A DNA stretch of 64,000 bases, from contig NZ_JAJFOW010000001.1 of assembly GCF_020731285.1 (NCBI RefSeq), positions 310,001 through 374,000 of the forward strand, read 5' to 3'. The translations under genes were made by a program, and so were the position numbers. The notes under the pieces were generated by a model. The model was not told where the DNA came from, ran no database searches, and worked only from the letters and a program-made list of their open reading frames with translations. This DNA comes from Cohnella baijiui (GTDB taxonomy: Bacteria; Bacillota; Bacilli; Paenibacillales; Paenibacillaceae). Below are positions 27,273-36,157 of this stretch, piece after piece (within the stretch, counting starts at the first letter, position 1; every line of letters begins with the position of its first letter).

Positions 27273-27333
27273 CTCAATTCCCTCCCGCCCGTTTGTCGGG
27301 CTTCTTCACTTGCGTCACACGTCGGAGCGGTCG

Positions 27334-28272
27334 TCACTCGGTCGGGACGTCTGTCCCGGACAAAGGCGGCGTCAGCGGCGCGCAGCCGACCGCGCCCAGC
27401 CGGCGCTTGGCCTCGGCATACACGTCCGCCGGCAGCTTGCCTTTTGCAGCGAAGCGCACGTTTTCGCGGAGGTGCTCCGGATTTTTAGTGCCGACGATTG
27501 TCGTAGAGAGATTCGGATGCGTCAGCGTGAACCGCAGCATAAAGCCCGTGCGGCTCTCGCCTTCCTCGAGCAGCTCGTCCAGTTTGGCCGCCTCCCAATG
27601 CGCCCACCGGTCCGCAAGACCGCGACCCGCGCCAGGCTCGCCTTGGCCGACACCGCCCCGGATGATCGTTCCTGCCCCTGTCGCCGCCGCTTCGTCGATC
27701 AGATGCTCGTGCGCGCGCTCGAGGGCGGAATACGGCACCTGATACGTATCGAAGGCGCCTGTAGCGATATAATCGGACAAGTGCGGCAAATAGCTGGAGA
27801 TTCCGATCCAGCGGACTTTGCCCGAAGCCTGAATTTCCTTCAGGACGTCGATCAGCTGACCTTCCTCGGCTTGCTGAACGGTCGGTCCGTGCAGTTGCAG
27901 CAGGTCGACGTAATCCGTCTTCAAACGACGCAGGCTGGTCTCGATGTTGTGCAGCAGATTGTCCCTCGTCCATACATGGGGCGTCTCGTCGTGATCGCCG
28001 CGGTCGACGAGCGTGCAGCCGCACTTGGTCGCGAGGTAAAACGACTCCCGCCGGTGGCTTAGGAACTTTCCGATCAGCTCCTCGCTTCGGCCGTAATCGT
28101 AGGAAGTGTCGATAAAGTTGATGCCCGCGTCCAACACCTCGTTCAGAATGCGCTCCGCCTCTTCGTCCGCGACGGGACGGCCGCTCCATACCCGTGGGCC
28201 GCGAATTTCCATCGCGCCATAGCTCAGCTTCGTCACTTGCAGGCCGGTCCGGCCCAACACCGTCTTCTCCAT
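27334..28272 (-). CDS. Aldo/keto reductase
   Basis: 312 residues with the AKR barrel signatures: NFIDTSYDYGRSEELIGKFL (catalytic Asp and Tyr), FYLATKCG (catalytic Lys), DLLQLHGP (catalytic His) and the late TIVGTKNPEHLRENV that binds NADPH. It reduces an aldehyde or ketone with NADPH; the substrate is unknown. GGAGGAG precedes the ATG. It is the probable first gene of a pair with the Gfo/Idh/MocA gene. Confidence 0.87.
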   Translation of the reverse strand: MEKTVLGRTGLQVTKLSYGAMEIRGPRVWSGRPVADEEAERILNEVLDAGINFIDTSYDYGRSEELIGKFLSHRRESFYLATKCGCTLVDRGDHDETPHVWTRDNLLHNIETSLRRLKTDYVDLLQLHGPTVQQAEEGQLIDVLKEIQASGKVRWIGISSYLPHLSDYIATGAFDTYQVPYSALERAHEHLIDEAAATGAGTIIRGGVGQGEPGAGRGLADRWAHWEAAKLDELLEEGESRTGFMLRFTLTHPNLSTTIVGTKNPEHLRENVRFAAKGKLPADVYAEAKRRLGAVGCAPLTPPLSGTDVPTE

Positions 28273-28334
28273 CGAATCTCCTCCCCTGCGCTCTTTCGCG
28301 CCAGATAGCTCTATTGTAGCGCAAAAACGCGCGT

Positions 28335-28594
28335 TTACGAAACCGTAAGCGAGACGTTTATGCTATTGCGCAGCCCTTGCCGTGCTCGATCGTAAAGCTC
28401 CGAATGCGTATCGTCGTTTTCTACAGCCGTATTCTGCAGGGGGCATCCGCCAAGAAATGGCGGATTGTCGACCACATCTTCATAAACGCGAAAAAAAGCA
28501 ATCAGCCGACCTGACGCAGACCGCTCTTGACCGACCGCCTCGGAACCGCTGATTTCATAATAATGTGTTCTCTTGTCCGGTCTCCGTTTTTCAC
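28335..28594 (-). pseudogene. TetR/AcrR-family regulator with a large internal deletion
   Basis: On the minus strand a GTG at 28594, behind GGAGG, starts KNGDRTREHIIMKSA, the typical first helix of a TetR repressor. The text then jumps, in another frame, to the C-terminal ligand-binding part (RLIAFFRVYEDVVDNPPF, LGGCPLQNTAVENDDTHSEL), ending at the TAA 28335. About 260 bp remain of a family gene near 570 bp. Most of the helix-turn-helix and core are gone, so it cannot repress. It is divergent from the GAPDH gene, and a TetR-like dyad remains between them. Confidence 0.75.
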
Positions 28595-28654
28595 GGGTTC
28601 CTCCGAATGACCTTATTCTCATTTTGCATGATATCAAAATATTCGACTGAAGCC

Positions 28655-28697
28655 TTGTCAATCCCTCCATGCATGATACAATAAAGATACCGATCGG
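28655..28697 (+). promoter_or_regulatory. GAPDH promoter with an overlapping TetR-type dyad
   Basis: TTGTCA (28655-28660), a 16-bp spacer and TACAAT (28677-28682) fit sigma-A. ACCGATCGGT (28688-28697) is a perfect 10-bp dyad at the expected transcription start and resembles sites of TetR-family repressors. Confidence 0.6.
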
Positions 28698-28777
28698 TCT
28701 CTTTTTTTCTTGCGACAAAACCTATTAGGAAATCGCGTCCGGAGCGGGATAAATAAAAATAGCAGGAGGACTGTGTC

Positions 28778-29788
28778 ATGAGCGTAAAAGTAGGCATTAA
28801 CGGCTTTGGACGGATCGGAAGACTCGCTTTTCGTCGAATTCAAGAGGTGAAGGATGTCGAGGTTGTGGCCATTAACGACCTTACCGATGCAAAAATGTTG
28901 GATCATCTGCTCAAATATGATACGACGCAAGGCATTTTTCACGGGGACATCGAAGTGCATGACGGAGCCTTCGCCGTGAATGGTAAAGAAGTGAAGGTAT
29001 TGGCTCACCGCAACCCTGAAGAAATCCCTTGGGGCGAGCTTGGCGTAGACATTGTGCTGGAATGTACAGGTTTCTTCGCCACCAAAGAAAAGGCGGAGCT
29101 TCACCTAAAAGGTGGGGCGAAGAAAGTTGTCATTTCCGCTCCTGCTACAGGCGACATGAAAACAATCGTATACAACGTAAATCACGAAACGCTGGACGGA
29201 ACGGAAACCGTTATTTCCGGCGCTTCCTGTACGACGAACTGTCTGGCTCCCATGGCGAAAGCTCTGCACGACAAGTTTGGCATTCGATCCGGATTAATGA
29301 CGACCATTCATGCCTATACAGGCAACCAGAACACGCTTGACGCTCCGAATCCAAAAGGAGACTTTCGAGCAGCACGCGCCGCTGCAGAGAACATTGTCCC
29401 CTATTCCACCGGTGCCGCAAAAGCCATAGGCCTCGTTCTTCCCGAATTGAAGGGTAAACTTGATGGCGCTTCTCAACGTGTACCTGTAGCGACAGGTTCC
29501 GTAACCGAGCTCGTTGCCGTATTGAACACTACGGTTACGGCCGAGGAAATTAACGCCGCCATGAAAGAAGCGTCCGATCCGGAAACTTACGGATACACGG
29601 AAGACGAGATTGTATCTTCCGATGTTAAGGGGATGACATTCGGTTCGCTTTTTGATGCCACCCAAACAAAAGTGCTGACGGTCGGGGACCAGCAACTGGT
29701 AAAAACCGCAGCCTGGTACGATAATGAAATGTCTTACACGGCTCAATTGGTTCGCACGCTGGAACACTTCGCAAAGATCGCAAGGTAA
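28778..29788 (+). CDS. gap: Glyceraldehyde-3-phosphate dehydrogenase, type I (Lactobacillales-like)
   Basis: 336 residues, intact. The NAD fold is [18 protein letters not shown] with Asp34; the active site is [13 protein letters not shown] with Cys151, followed by the HAYTGNQ histidine. It converts glyceraldehyde 3-phosphate to 1,3-bisphosphoglycerate. The text ([20 protein letters not shown], the C-terminal [15 protein letters not shown]) resembles lactic acid bacterial enzymes more than the Bacillus GapA type. Codon third positions are visibly richer in A/T than in flanking genes. It stands alone, without cggR, pgk or tpiA, between a broken tetR and an MFS fragment, which suggests transfer. 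AGGAGG precedes the ATG. Confidence 0.92.
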   Translation: MSVKVGINGFGRIGRLAFRRIQEVKDVEVVAINDLTDAKMLDHLLKYDTTQGIFHGDIEVHDGAFAVNGKEVKVLAHRNPEEIPWGELGVDIVLECTGFFATKEKAELHLKGGAKKVVISAPATGDMKTIVYNVNHETLDGTETVISGASCTTNCLAPMAKALHDKFGIRSGLMTTIHAYTGNQNTLDAPNPKGDFRAARAAAENIVPYSTGAAKAIGLVLPELKGKLDGASQRVPVATGSVTELVAVLNTTVTAEEINAAMKEASDPETYGYTEDEIVSSDVKGMTFGSLFDATQTKVLTVGDQQLVKTAAWYDNEMSYTAQLVRTLEHFAKIAR

Positions 29789-29837
29789 GTAACTTCCCAA
29801 ACCCAATCCACAATACGATGACCGAGAAAAACGAAGC

Positions 29838-30090
29838 GCTCATCGGTTGGGGCGATGCTCAGCAACCATTTCTGGGTGCTGCTTGCGGCCCGCATTGTTC
29901 AAGCTGTCGGTGCCGGCGCAGCGTTCTCCCTGTCCATCGTGCTGCTCACCCGTTATGTACCGCTGGCACGTCGGGGAAAATCGATGACGTTCATCATGTC
30001 CTCCGTATCCCTGGGGTTTGGGCTCGGTCCTGTGATTGGCGGCTTGGTGGTGCAATATGTAGGTTGGAGATATCTCTGTGCCATTACGTC
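29838..30090 (+). pseudogene. Fragment of an MFS drug-efflux-type transporter
   Basis: About 80 residues survive: SSVGAMLSNHFWVLLAARIV, QAVGAGAAFSLSIVLLTRYV, the loop motif RRGKSMTF and the antiporter-type GLGPVIGGLVVQYVGWRYL. This corresponds to membrane segments 3-6 of DHA-type exporters such as the tetracycline/multidrug group. Both ends are missing: an in-frame stop lies just upstream and unrelated sequence follows after AITSGQL. It lies 50 bp downstream of GAPDH on the same strand. Confidence 0.75.
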
Positions 30091-30168
30091 CGGCCAGTTG
30101 TTTTCAAACCATAAGGCTTCATCGATGAACAAATCTATGCTCCCCGCTCGATTTTGTGTCTTGCGCAT

Positions 30169-30193
30169 AAAAAAGAGCGCGATCGCCGCGCTC
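30169..30193 (-). terminator. Terminator after aspA
   Basis: Stem GAGCGCG / CGCGCTC (30175-30181, 30187-30193) with a 5-nt loop, followed on the minus strand by TTTTTT, about 40 bp beyond the stop at 30232. Confidence 0.85.
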
Positions 30194-30231
30194 TCACGCT
30201 TCTTTTTATGCTCTAGTTACCCGGTTCGGCC

Positions 30232-31659
30232 TTATTCGGATTCGCCGTTGCGTCCAAGGAGCCATTCGCCGGAAATGCCCGGCGTCGTCATTTGAACGGG
30301 ATCGAGGATGACGTCCATTTCTTCCTTCGTGATCAGGTTCCGCTCCAGGATGAGATCCTGAACGGTCATGCCTGTCCTCAGCGCTTCCTTGACCAGGCCC
30401 GCCGCCACCTCGTAGCCCAAGTGCGGATTGAGCGCCGTTACGATGCCGAAGCTGTTGCGAACATACGTCTGGCAACGCTCGCGGTTCGCCTCCAACCCTT
30501 CCAGCGCGTATCGGATAAAGACGTCGACGGCATTGCGCAAGATTTTGAGCGATTGAAGCAGGTTAAAGGCGATGACAGGACCCATGACGTTCAGTTCGAA
30601 TTGGCCGGCCTCCGAGGCCAGGCAGATCGTGTGATCGTTGCCCATGACCTGGAAGGCGGTCTGGTTCACGACCTCGGCCATGACCGGATTCACTTTGCCC
30701 GGCATGATCGAGGAGCCCGGCTGCCGCGCGGGGAGCAGCAGCTCGCCGAGGCCGGTCCGCGGCCCGGAAGCCATGAGCCGGATGTCGTTGCAGATTTTGG
30801 ACAGGTTCACGGCGCACACCTTCAGCGAGGCGGAAAGCTCGGTGTAGGCGTCCGTATTCTGCGTTGCATCCACCAGATCGCCCGCCGATTCGAGCGGAAT
30901 GCCGAGCTCTTCGGCCAGCAGCCGGACAACTTCGCGTATGTATTCGGGCTTCGCGTTCAACCCCGTCCCGACGGCCGTCGCCCCCATGTTGACCGGCAGC
31001 AGATGGCTCGTCGCGCTCGAAATGCGCTTGATGTCGCGGCCGATGACCGCCGCATAGGCGCCGAACTCTTGTCCCATTCGGATCGGCACCGCATCCTGCA
31101 AGTGGGTTCGGCCCATCTTGAGGACGTCGTCGAACTCCGCCTGCTTGGCGGCGAAGGCTTGCTGCAGTTCGTCGAGCGTCTCGAGCAGCCGATGCGAGAG
31201 CTGATGGGCGGCGATCTTGAGCGCCGTCGGGATGGCGTCGTTGGTCGATTGGGACATATTGACGTGGTTGTTCGGGCTGCAATGGAAATAGTCGCCCTTG
31301 GCGCGGCCCAGGATCTCCAGCGCGCGATTGGCGAGCACTTCGTTCATATTCATATTGATGGACGTGCCGGCGCCGCCCTGGATCGAATCCACGATGAACT
31401 GATCCGCCAACTGGCCTTCGGCTACCTCGTCCGCCGCTTGGACAATCGCTTCCATGATTGGCGCGTGCAGCATATGCGTCGCGGCATTCGCTTTGGCGGC
31501 CGCTTTCTTCACGTGCGCCAGTGCGGCAATCAATTCAAAATGCACCGGCACGCCGGTGATCGGGAAGTTCTCAACCGCCCGCAGCGTCTGAATGCCGTAA
31601 TACGCTTCGGCTGGCACTTGCTTCTCGCCCAGAAAGTCTCTCTCGATCCGGTAAGACAT
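30232..31659 (-). CDS. aspA: Aspartate ammonia-lyase
   Basis: 475 residues with the fumarase/aspartase signature GSSIMPGKVNPVM, whose serine is the catalytic base on the mobile loop, plus GGAGTSINMNMNEVLANRA and HVNMSQSTND (substrate-binding His/Thr). It interconverts aspartate with fumarate and ammonia. The wording EIGIQTLRAVENF-like (YYGIQTLRAVENFPITG) and the length fit aspartase rather than fumarase C. AGGGGG upstream supports ATG 31659 over an in-frame extension of 42 codons. Confidence 0.88.
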   Translation of the reverse strand: MSYRIERDFLGEKQVPAEAYYGIQTLRAVENFPITGVPVHFELIAALAHVKKAAAKANAATHMLHAPIMEAIVQAADEVAEGQLADQFIVDSIQGGAGTSINMNMNEVLANRALEILGRAKGDYFHCSPNNHVNMSQSTNDAIPTALKIAAHQLSHRLLETLDELQQAFAAKQAEFDDVLKMGRTHLQDAVPIRMGQEFGAYAAVIGRDIKRISSATSHLLPVNMGATAVGTGLNAKPEYIREVVRLLAEELGIPLESAGDLVDATQNTDAYTELSASLKVCAVNLSKICNDIRLMASGPRTGLGELLLPARQPGSSIMPGKVNPVMAEVVNQTAFQVMGNDHTICLASEAGQFELNVMGPVIAFNLLQSLKILRNAVDVFIRYALEGLEANRERCQTYVRNSFGIVTALNPHLGYEVAAGLVKEALRTGMTVQDLILERNLITKEEMDVILDPVQMTTPGISGEWLLGRNGESE

Positions 31660-31789
31660 CCGTACGCCCCCTTCGGTCGGCCGCTTGCAATATCTACCTT
31701 TTGCAGCCTCACCCCATTGTAGCATATCGGTCGTCCGCCTTACGAGCCATCTGCCGGTCAACAAGCGGGACAATTCCGGACGCAATACG

Positions 31790-31828
31790 AAAAAAGACGA
31801 GTCCGGAGGCGACTCCGTTCTCGTCCTT
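31790..31828 (-). terminator. Terminator after pyk
   Basis: Stem GACGAGaacGGAGTCG / CCTCCggaCTCGTC with internal loops, followed on the minus strand by TTTTTT, about 20 bp beyond the stop at 31847. Confidence 0.82.
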
Positions 31829-31846
31829 TGATTCCTGCAGCGACGG

Positions 31847-33265
31847 CTATTCCGCCAGCTGCTCGATTTTGATCAGATTGGTTGCGCCGGCTTTGCCGAT
31901 CGGCGTGCCGGCGGAGATGACGACGTGGTCGCCAGCGGCGAGCAAGCCGGTCTTGCGGCCGTTGCGCACGGCGGAGGCGAACACGTCGTCCGTCGATTCC
32001 GCTTTCTCGCCCTTCACCGGGACGACGCCCCACAGCAGACACAGCCGCTGCAGCACGTTGGCGTCGGACGCGATGGCGACGACCGGCGCCTTCGGCCGAT
32101 ACTTCGAGACCATCCGCGCGGTGAACCCGCTCTCGGTCGGCGTCAGGATCGCGGCGGCGCCGAGCTCGAGCGAAGCGCTGACGACCGATTGGCTAATTAC
32201 CTCGGTGACGGTAGACGGCTGCAGCTGGCTCCGCTTGCGGAATAACTCGCCATAGTCGAGCATCGACTCGGCTTTGACGGCGATGCTCGCCATCGTCTCG
32301 ATCGATTCGACCGGGTATTTGCCGGCCGCCGTCTCGCCAGACAGCATGATCGCGTCCGTGCCCTGCAGCACCGCATTCGCGACGTCGCTCACCTCGGCGC
32401 GCGTCGGACGCGGATTTACCTGCATGGAGTCGAGCATGTGCGTCGCAACGATGACCGGCTTGCCGGCGAGGTTGCACTTCTCGATCATCTCGCGCTGGAT
32501 CATCGGCACCTCTTCGACCGGAATCTCGACCCCTAGGTCGCCGCGCGCGACCATGATGCCGTCGGACGCCTCGATGATGGCGTCCAGATTGTCGACGCCC
32601 TCCTCGTTCTCGATCTTGGAAATGATCTGGATGTGCCCCGCGCCGAGTTCCTCCAGCATGGCCCGTATTTGCCAAATGTCTTCCGCGCGGCGAACGAAGG
32701 ATGGCGCGATAATGTCGACCTTTTCCCGCACGCCGAACCGGATGTGCATGATGTCCCGCTCCGTGACGCCCGGAAGCGTCGTGCGGATGCCCGGGAGGTT
32801 CACGCCTTTGTTCGACTTGATCGTACCGCCGTTGACGACTTGGCAGACGATGTCCGTCGCACCGACGGACTCGACGGTCAGCTCGATCAGGCCGTCGTCG
32901 ATCAGGATCCGATTGCCGGGCTTCACGACGAGCGGCAACTCCGCGTAGTTGACGGAGATGCGCTCAACGTTGCCGACGATCGTCTCGGTCGTCAGCGTCA
33001 GCCGATCCCCGGCTTTCAACTCGCCCGGTTCGGCCAGCTTGCCGATGCGGACCTCCGGTCCTTTGATATCCATCAGAATCGGGACGAACGCGTTCGTCTC
33101 CTGCGCCGCCTGCCGGATGCGCGCCATGCGTCCGCTGTGATCCTCCAGTTCGCCGTGCGCCATGTTGAGGCGGGCAACGTTCATCCCCGCGCCGATCATC
33201 CGCTTCAGCACCTCGACCGACTCGCAAGCCGGGCCCATCGTACATACGATCTTCGTTTTCCGCAT
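31847..33265 (-). CDS. pyk: Pyruvate kinase (short form)
   Basis: 472 residues. KIVCTMGPA, NVARLNMAHG, the catalytic lysine motif IQIISKIENEEGVDNLD, VARGDLGVEIP and MLSGETAAGKYP are all present. It makes pyruvate and ATP from PEP and ADP. It ends after the regulatory C domain (GKAGATNLIKIEQL) and lacks the extra PEP-utiliser-like C-terminal domain of about 110 residues found in many Bacillus-group enzymes. No pfkA is next to it, so it is outside the usual pfkA-pyk operon. GGAAAGGGAGAG precedes the ATG. Confidence 0.93.
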   Translation of the reverse strand: MRKTKIVCTMGPACESVEVLKRMIGAGMNVARLNMAHGELEDHSGRMARIRQAAQETNAFVPILMDIKGPEVRIGKLAEPGELKAGDRLTLTTETIVGNVERISVNYAELPLVVKPGNRILIDDGLIELTVESVGATDIVCQVVNGGTIKSNKGVNLPGIRTTLPGVTERDIMHIRFGVREKVDIIAPSFVRRAEDIWQIRAMLEELGAGHIQIISKIENEEGVDNLDAIIEASDGIMVARGDLGVEIPVEEVPMIQREMIEKCNLAGKPVIVATHMLDSMQVNPRPTRAEVSDVANAVLQGTDAIMLSGETAAGKYPVESIETMASIAVKAESMLDYGELFRKRSQLQPSTVTEVISQSVVSASLELGAAAILTPTESGFTARMVSKYRPKAPVVAIASDANVLQRLCLLWGVVPVKGEKAESTDDVFASAVRNGRKTGLLAAGDHVVISAGTPIGKAGATNLIKIEQLAE

Positions 33266-33388
33266 GCTTCTCTCCCTTTCCTCTGCCGTTGTCCAACCTC
33301 TCGCCCTCTATTGTAGATCGAATTTTGTCGGATGAATATGAATTATAGTATGATAAACAGATCATAGTACGATCATTGGAGGGGTAGC

Positions 33389-34255
33389 ATGATTCGGATC
33401 GAGAACGTCAGGCAAGACCGGGGCACGGACTGGTTCGAGCAAACGAAAGTAGCGGACGCCCCTCCAAACGATTGGGACGAACGCGGTGACGAGAATCCGG
33501 TAGAACGGCTGGAAAACCCGTTAGACGAAAGGGCGGATAAGTGCCCGGCAGCGCTGGCGACTCTCGTAGCCGTCACTTACGGACGCCTCGTCTACTGGAT
33601 CGGAGAACGGAAGATCATTCTCGAGAAAGGCGACTTCCTCTATCTCCCGCCGCATACGGCCTACTATGCCAAAAGCATCCCTTCCGTGTTCCACGAAAAA
33701 TACGTCGTCACGTTCGCGCTTTCGGAGGATGCCCGCCGCATTCCGCTGTTCGGCGACGCGGAACCGGCGCATGCCAGGCAGGGGATGTACGAGTGGATGA
33801 TCGAGCGTCTCCGCACGATGCAGGAGGAATGGTCCGAGCAGACGCCGTTCGCCGCGCTGCGGGCGGAAGCGATCCTCTGCGAGCTGGCGGTGCTGTGGAG
33901 CCGCGACCGGCTTCGGGAGCCTGCGGCGCCTTCGTCGACCCGAATGGCCGAGCGGATGAAGGACTATGTCGCCAGCCACTACCGGGAGCGGGTGACCAAG
34001 GACGAGCTCGGCGCCTGCATCGGGCGGACGCCCAACCATGCGGCCGCGCTTTTCAAGCGCGTGACCGGCCAGACGATCAGCGCCTACGTCCACGCGGCGC
34101 GGATCAAGACCGCCGTCTATCTGTTGTCCGATTCCCTGCTCACGGTGGCGGAGATCGCCGAATACTTGGGTTACCGGGACGTCTCCTACTTTCAACGGAT
34201 CTTCAAACGGACGACCGGGCGAACGCCAACCGATTACATGAGCCGCAAGCCTTGA
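33389..34255 (+). CDS. AraC-family transcriptional regulator
   Basis: 288 residues. An N-terminal cupin-like sensor (about 55-160: GRLVYWIGERKIILEKGDFLYLPPHTAYY) is followed by the double helix-turn-helix AraC domain (about 188-288: VTKDELGACIGRTPNHAAALFKR and VAEIAEYLGYRDVSYFQRIFKRTTGRTPTDY). It likely binds a sugar-like or other small ligand. GGAGGGG 7 bp upstream fixes the start. It precedes the NiCoT gene by 97 bp on the same strand; regulation of that gene is possible but not shown. Confidence 0.85.
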   Translation: MIRIENVRQDRGTDWFEQTKVADAPPNDWDERGDENPVERLENPLDERADKCPAALATLVAVTYGRLVYWIGERKIILEKGDFLYLPPHTAYYAKSIPSVFHEKYVVTFALSEDARRIPLFGDAEPAHARQGMYEWMIERLRTMQEEWSEQTPFAALRAEAILCELAVLWSRDRLREPAAPSSTRMAERMKDYVASHYRERVTKDELGACIGRTPNHAAALFKRVTGQTISAYVHAARIKTAVYLLSDSLLTVAEIAEYLGYRDVSYFQRIFKRTTGRTPTDYMSRKP

Positions 34256-34352
34256 TGATATGTCATTGAATCTAGCATCTTTATTGACCACCTCGTCATC
34301 ATCATGTTACATTTTTACCAATTTCTTGTCCCGTTCTGGCAGGAGGCCGCCG

Positions 34353-35411
34353 ATGTTCCGTTCTCTCTGGCAAATCCGCAAATCTTGGTCCGGCTATTTC
34401 TTCGTCGTCTTCAGCCTCCACTTGGCCGGCATGTTCGGCCTGCTGACCGCCGCCCGGCAAGACGCCGCGTTCTGGAGCGTCGGCCTGCTCGCTTACACGC
34501 TCGGCCTTCGCCACGCCTTCGATGCGGATCATATCGCCGCGATCGACAACACGGTCCGCAAGCTGGTCGAACAACAAAGAAGCCCGCTTGGCGTGGGCTT
34601 CTACTTTTCGCTCGGACATTCGTCCGTCGTCTTTATCATGGTGCTTGCCATCGCGTTCTCGATGCATTGGGTCCAGGACCGGTTACCCGAGATGGGCGAG
34701 ATCGGCGGCGTCATCGGCGCGTCCGTCTCCGGCCTTTTCCTTGTCGTGATCGGCGTTCTGAATCTGATCGTGCTGCTGCAGCTGCTCCCGCTGTTCCGCC
34801 GGCTGCGCGAAGGCCGCCTGCAGGAGGACCAGCTCGAGGCGCTGCTGAACGCGCGCGGTCTGTTCTCCCGCCTCCTGAAGCCGCTCTACCGCTTCGTCAG
34901 CCGAAGCTGGCACGTGTACCCGCTCGGCTTCCTGTTCGGTCTCGGCTTCGATACGGCGACAGAGATCGGACTGCTGGCCATCTCCGCCACCGCCGCCCAA
35001 GGGACGATGCCGATCTTCGGCATCCTCTCGCTGCCGCTGCTCTTCGCCGCAGGGATGAGCCTCATGGACACGGCGGACGGCATGTTCATGACGAGCGCCT
35101 ATCGCTGGGCGTTCGCCACGCCGAAGCGCAAGCTGGTCTACAACGCGATCGTCACCTCGGTGTCCGTCGCCGCCGCGCTCGTCATCGGGATCGTCGAGCT
35201 CATTCAAGTGCTTAGCGAGCAAGCCGATGGCAAGGGGCCGCTGCTCGCCTGGATCGCCGGCATCGAATTCGAGCGGGTCGGCTATGCGCTCGTCGCCGTC
35301 TTCGTCCTCGCCTGGCTCGTGTCGAGGATCGTCTGGCGACGCCGGCAGCAGCCGGATGCCGTAGCGGCTGACGCTCAACGCCGTGCGGCTTCGCGCAGCC
35401 GGAGCACGTAG
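34353..35411 (+). CDS. Nickel/cobalt transporter, NiCoT family
   Basis: 352 residues, about eight membrane segments. The family signatures are RHAFDADHIAAIDNTVRKL in segment 2 (metal-binding His/Asp residues), GFYFSLGHSSVV in segment 3 and GLGFDTATEIGLL later. It imports Ni2+ or Co2+ with high affinity. AGGAGG at 34341-34346 supports ATG 34353. No cobalamin riboswitch or NikR-like dyad was found in the 97-bp leader. The 3' end overlaps the converging GNAT gene by 37 bp. Confidence 0.88.
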   Translation: MFRSLWQIRKSWSGYFFVVFSLHLAGMFGLLTAARQDAAFWSVGLLAYTLGLRHAFDADHIAAIDNTVRKLVEQQRSPLGVGFYFSLGHSSVVFIMVLAIAFSMHWVQDRLPEMGEIGGVIGASVSGLFLVVIGVLNLIVLLQLLPLFRRLREGRLQEDQLEALLNARGLFSRLLKPLYRFVSRSWHVYPLGFLFGLGFDTATEIGLLAISATAAQGTMPIFGILSLPLLFAAGMSLMDTADGMFMTSAYRWAFATPKRKLVYNAIVTSVSVAAALVIGIVELIQVLSEQADGKGPLLAWIAGIEFERVGYALVAVFVLAWLVSRIVWRRRQQPDAVAADAQRRAASRSRST

Positions 35412-35905
35412 CTTTTGATATGCGTGACGCCGTTGAACATGTCTTTGTCGACCGCCCGCTCGAAGCCGAGCCGCTCGTATAATTTGATCGCGGCGGCCAT
35501 GAGATCGGACGTATGCAGGTACATCGTGAGAGCGCCCAGTTCGCGAGAGCGGCGGGCGCTCTCTTCTATGAGGGCGGCCGCGATGCCCCTTCCCCTCGCC
35601 TCCCGCGCCACCGCGAGCAGCCGGATGACCGGCGTGTCGATTGCGAGGCTCGGCATGCCGTAGGCGCTGTCCCCCGAATCGAACAGCAATATGCTTCCTA
35701 CAATTCGGCCGTCCGACTCGGCCACGATCCGGGCAAGCGGTCCTTCGCGCGTGACGGATTCGATCAGTTCGTCGCGGTACGGCGCCCAGCGCCCCTCCGG
35801 AAACTGCGTCTCGTACTGCCCGTACGCTTCGAGCAAGAGGTCTCGAATGGCCGTCGCGTCCGCCGGAACGGCGTCGCGGATGCGAATGTCCGGTAAAGTC
35901 TCCAA
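35375..35905 (-). CDS. GNAT family N-acetyltransferase
   Basis: 176 residues with motif A ARGRGIAAALIEESARRSRE and a DIRIRDAVPADATAIRDLL beginning typical of the family; substrate unknown. The start is placed at TTG 35905 because AAGGGGG lies 8 bp upstream; the next candidate, TTG 35980, has no ribosome site and adds 25 unconserved residues. The 3' end overlaps the NiCoT gene on the other strand. Confidence 0.78.
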   Translation of the reverse strand: METLPDIRIRDAVPADATAIRDLLLEAYGQYETQFPEGRWAPYRDELIESVTREGPLARIVAESDGRIVGSILLFDSGDSAYGMPSLAIDTPVIRLLAVAREARGRGIAAALIEESARRSRELGALTMYLHTSDLMAAAIKLYERLGFERAVDKDMFNGVTHIKSYVLRLREAARR

Positions 35906-36157
35906 CCTCGAGTCCCCCTTTTCACCGTCATCTTGATCCGATATGTTGACTATTTTAATCGGATTAACATTTAGTCTCAATGTACCACCGCGCGCGAATC
36001 GGCGTCAATGCGCCGGGCGATAGAGATCTTCGATCGATTCCTTCAAGCTATCGAATCCGCCATGCGTGGCGTCTTCCACTGAGCCGAAAAAAACGTTTAT
36101 ACTGGAACGATAAAGAACCAACGCGAAAGACGATATTCCAAGAATCGAGGAACGCCC

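Noticed and set aside
28335..30090. Arsenate-resistance gapdh-arsJ pair
   Set aside because: The MFS fragment looks like a DHA drug exporter rather than ArsJ and the regulator is TetR-type, not ArsR; the fragment is too short for certainty.
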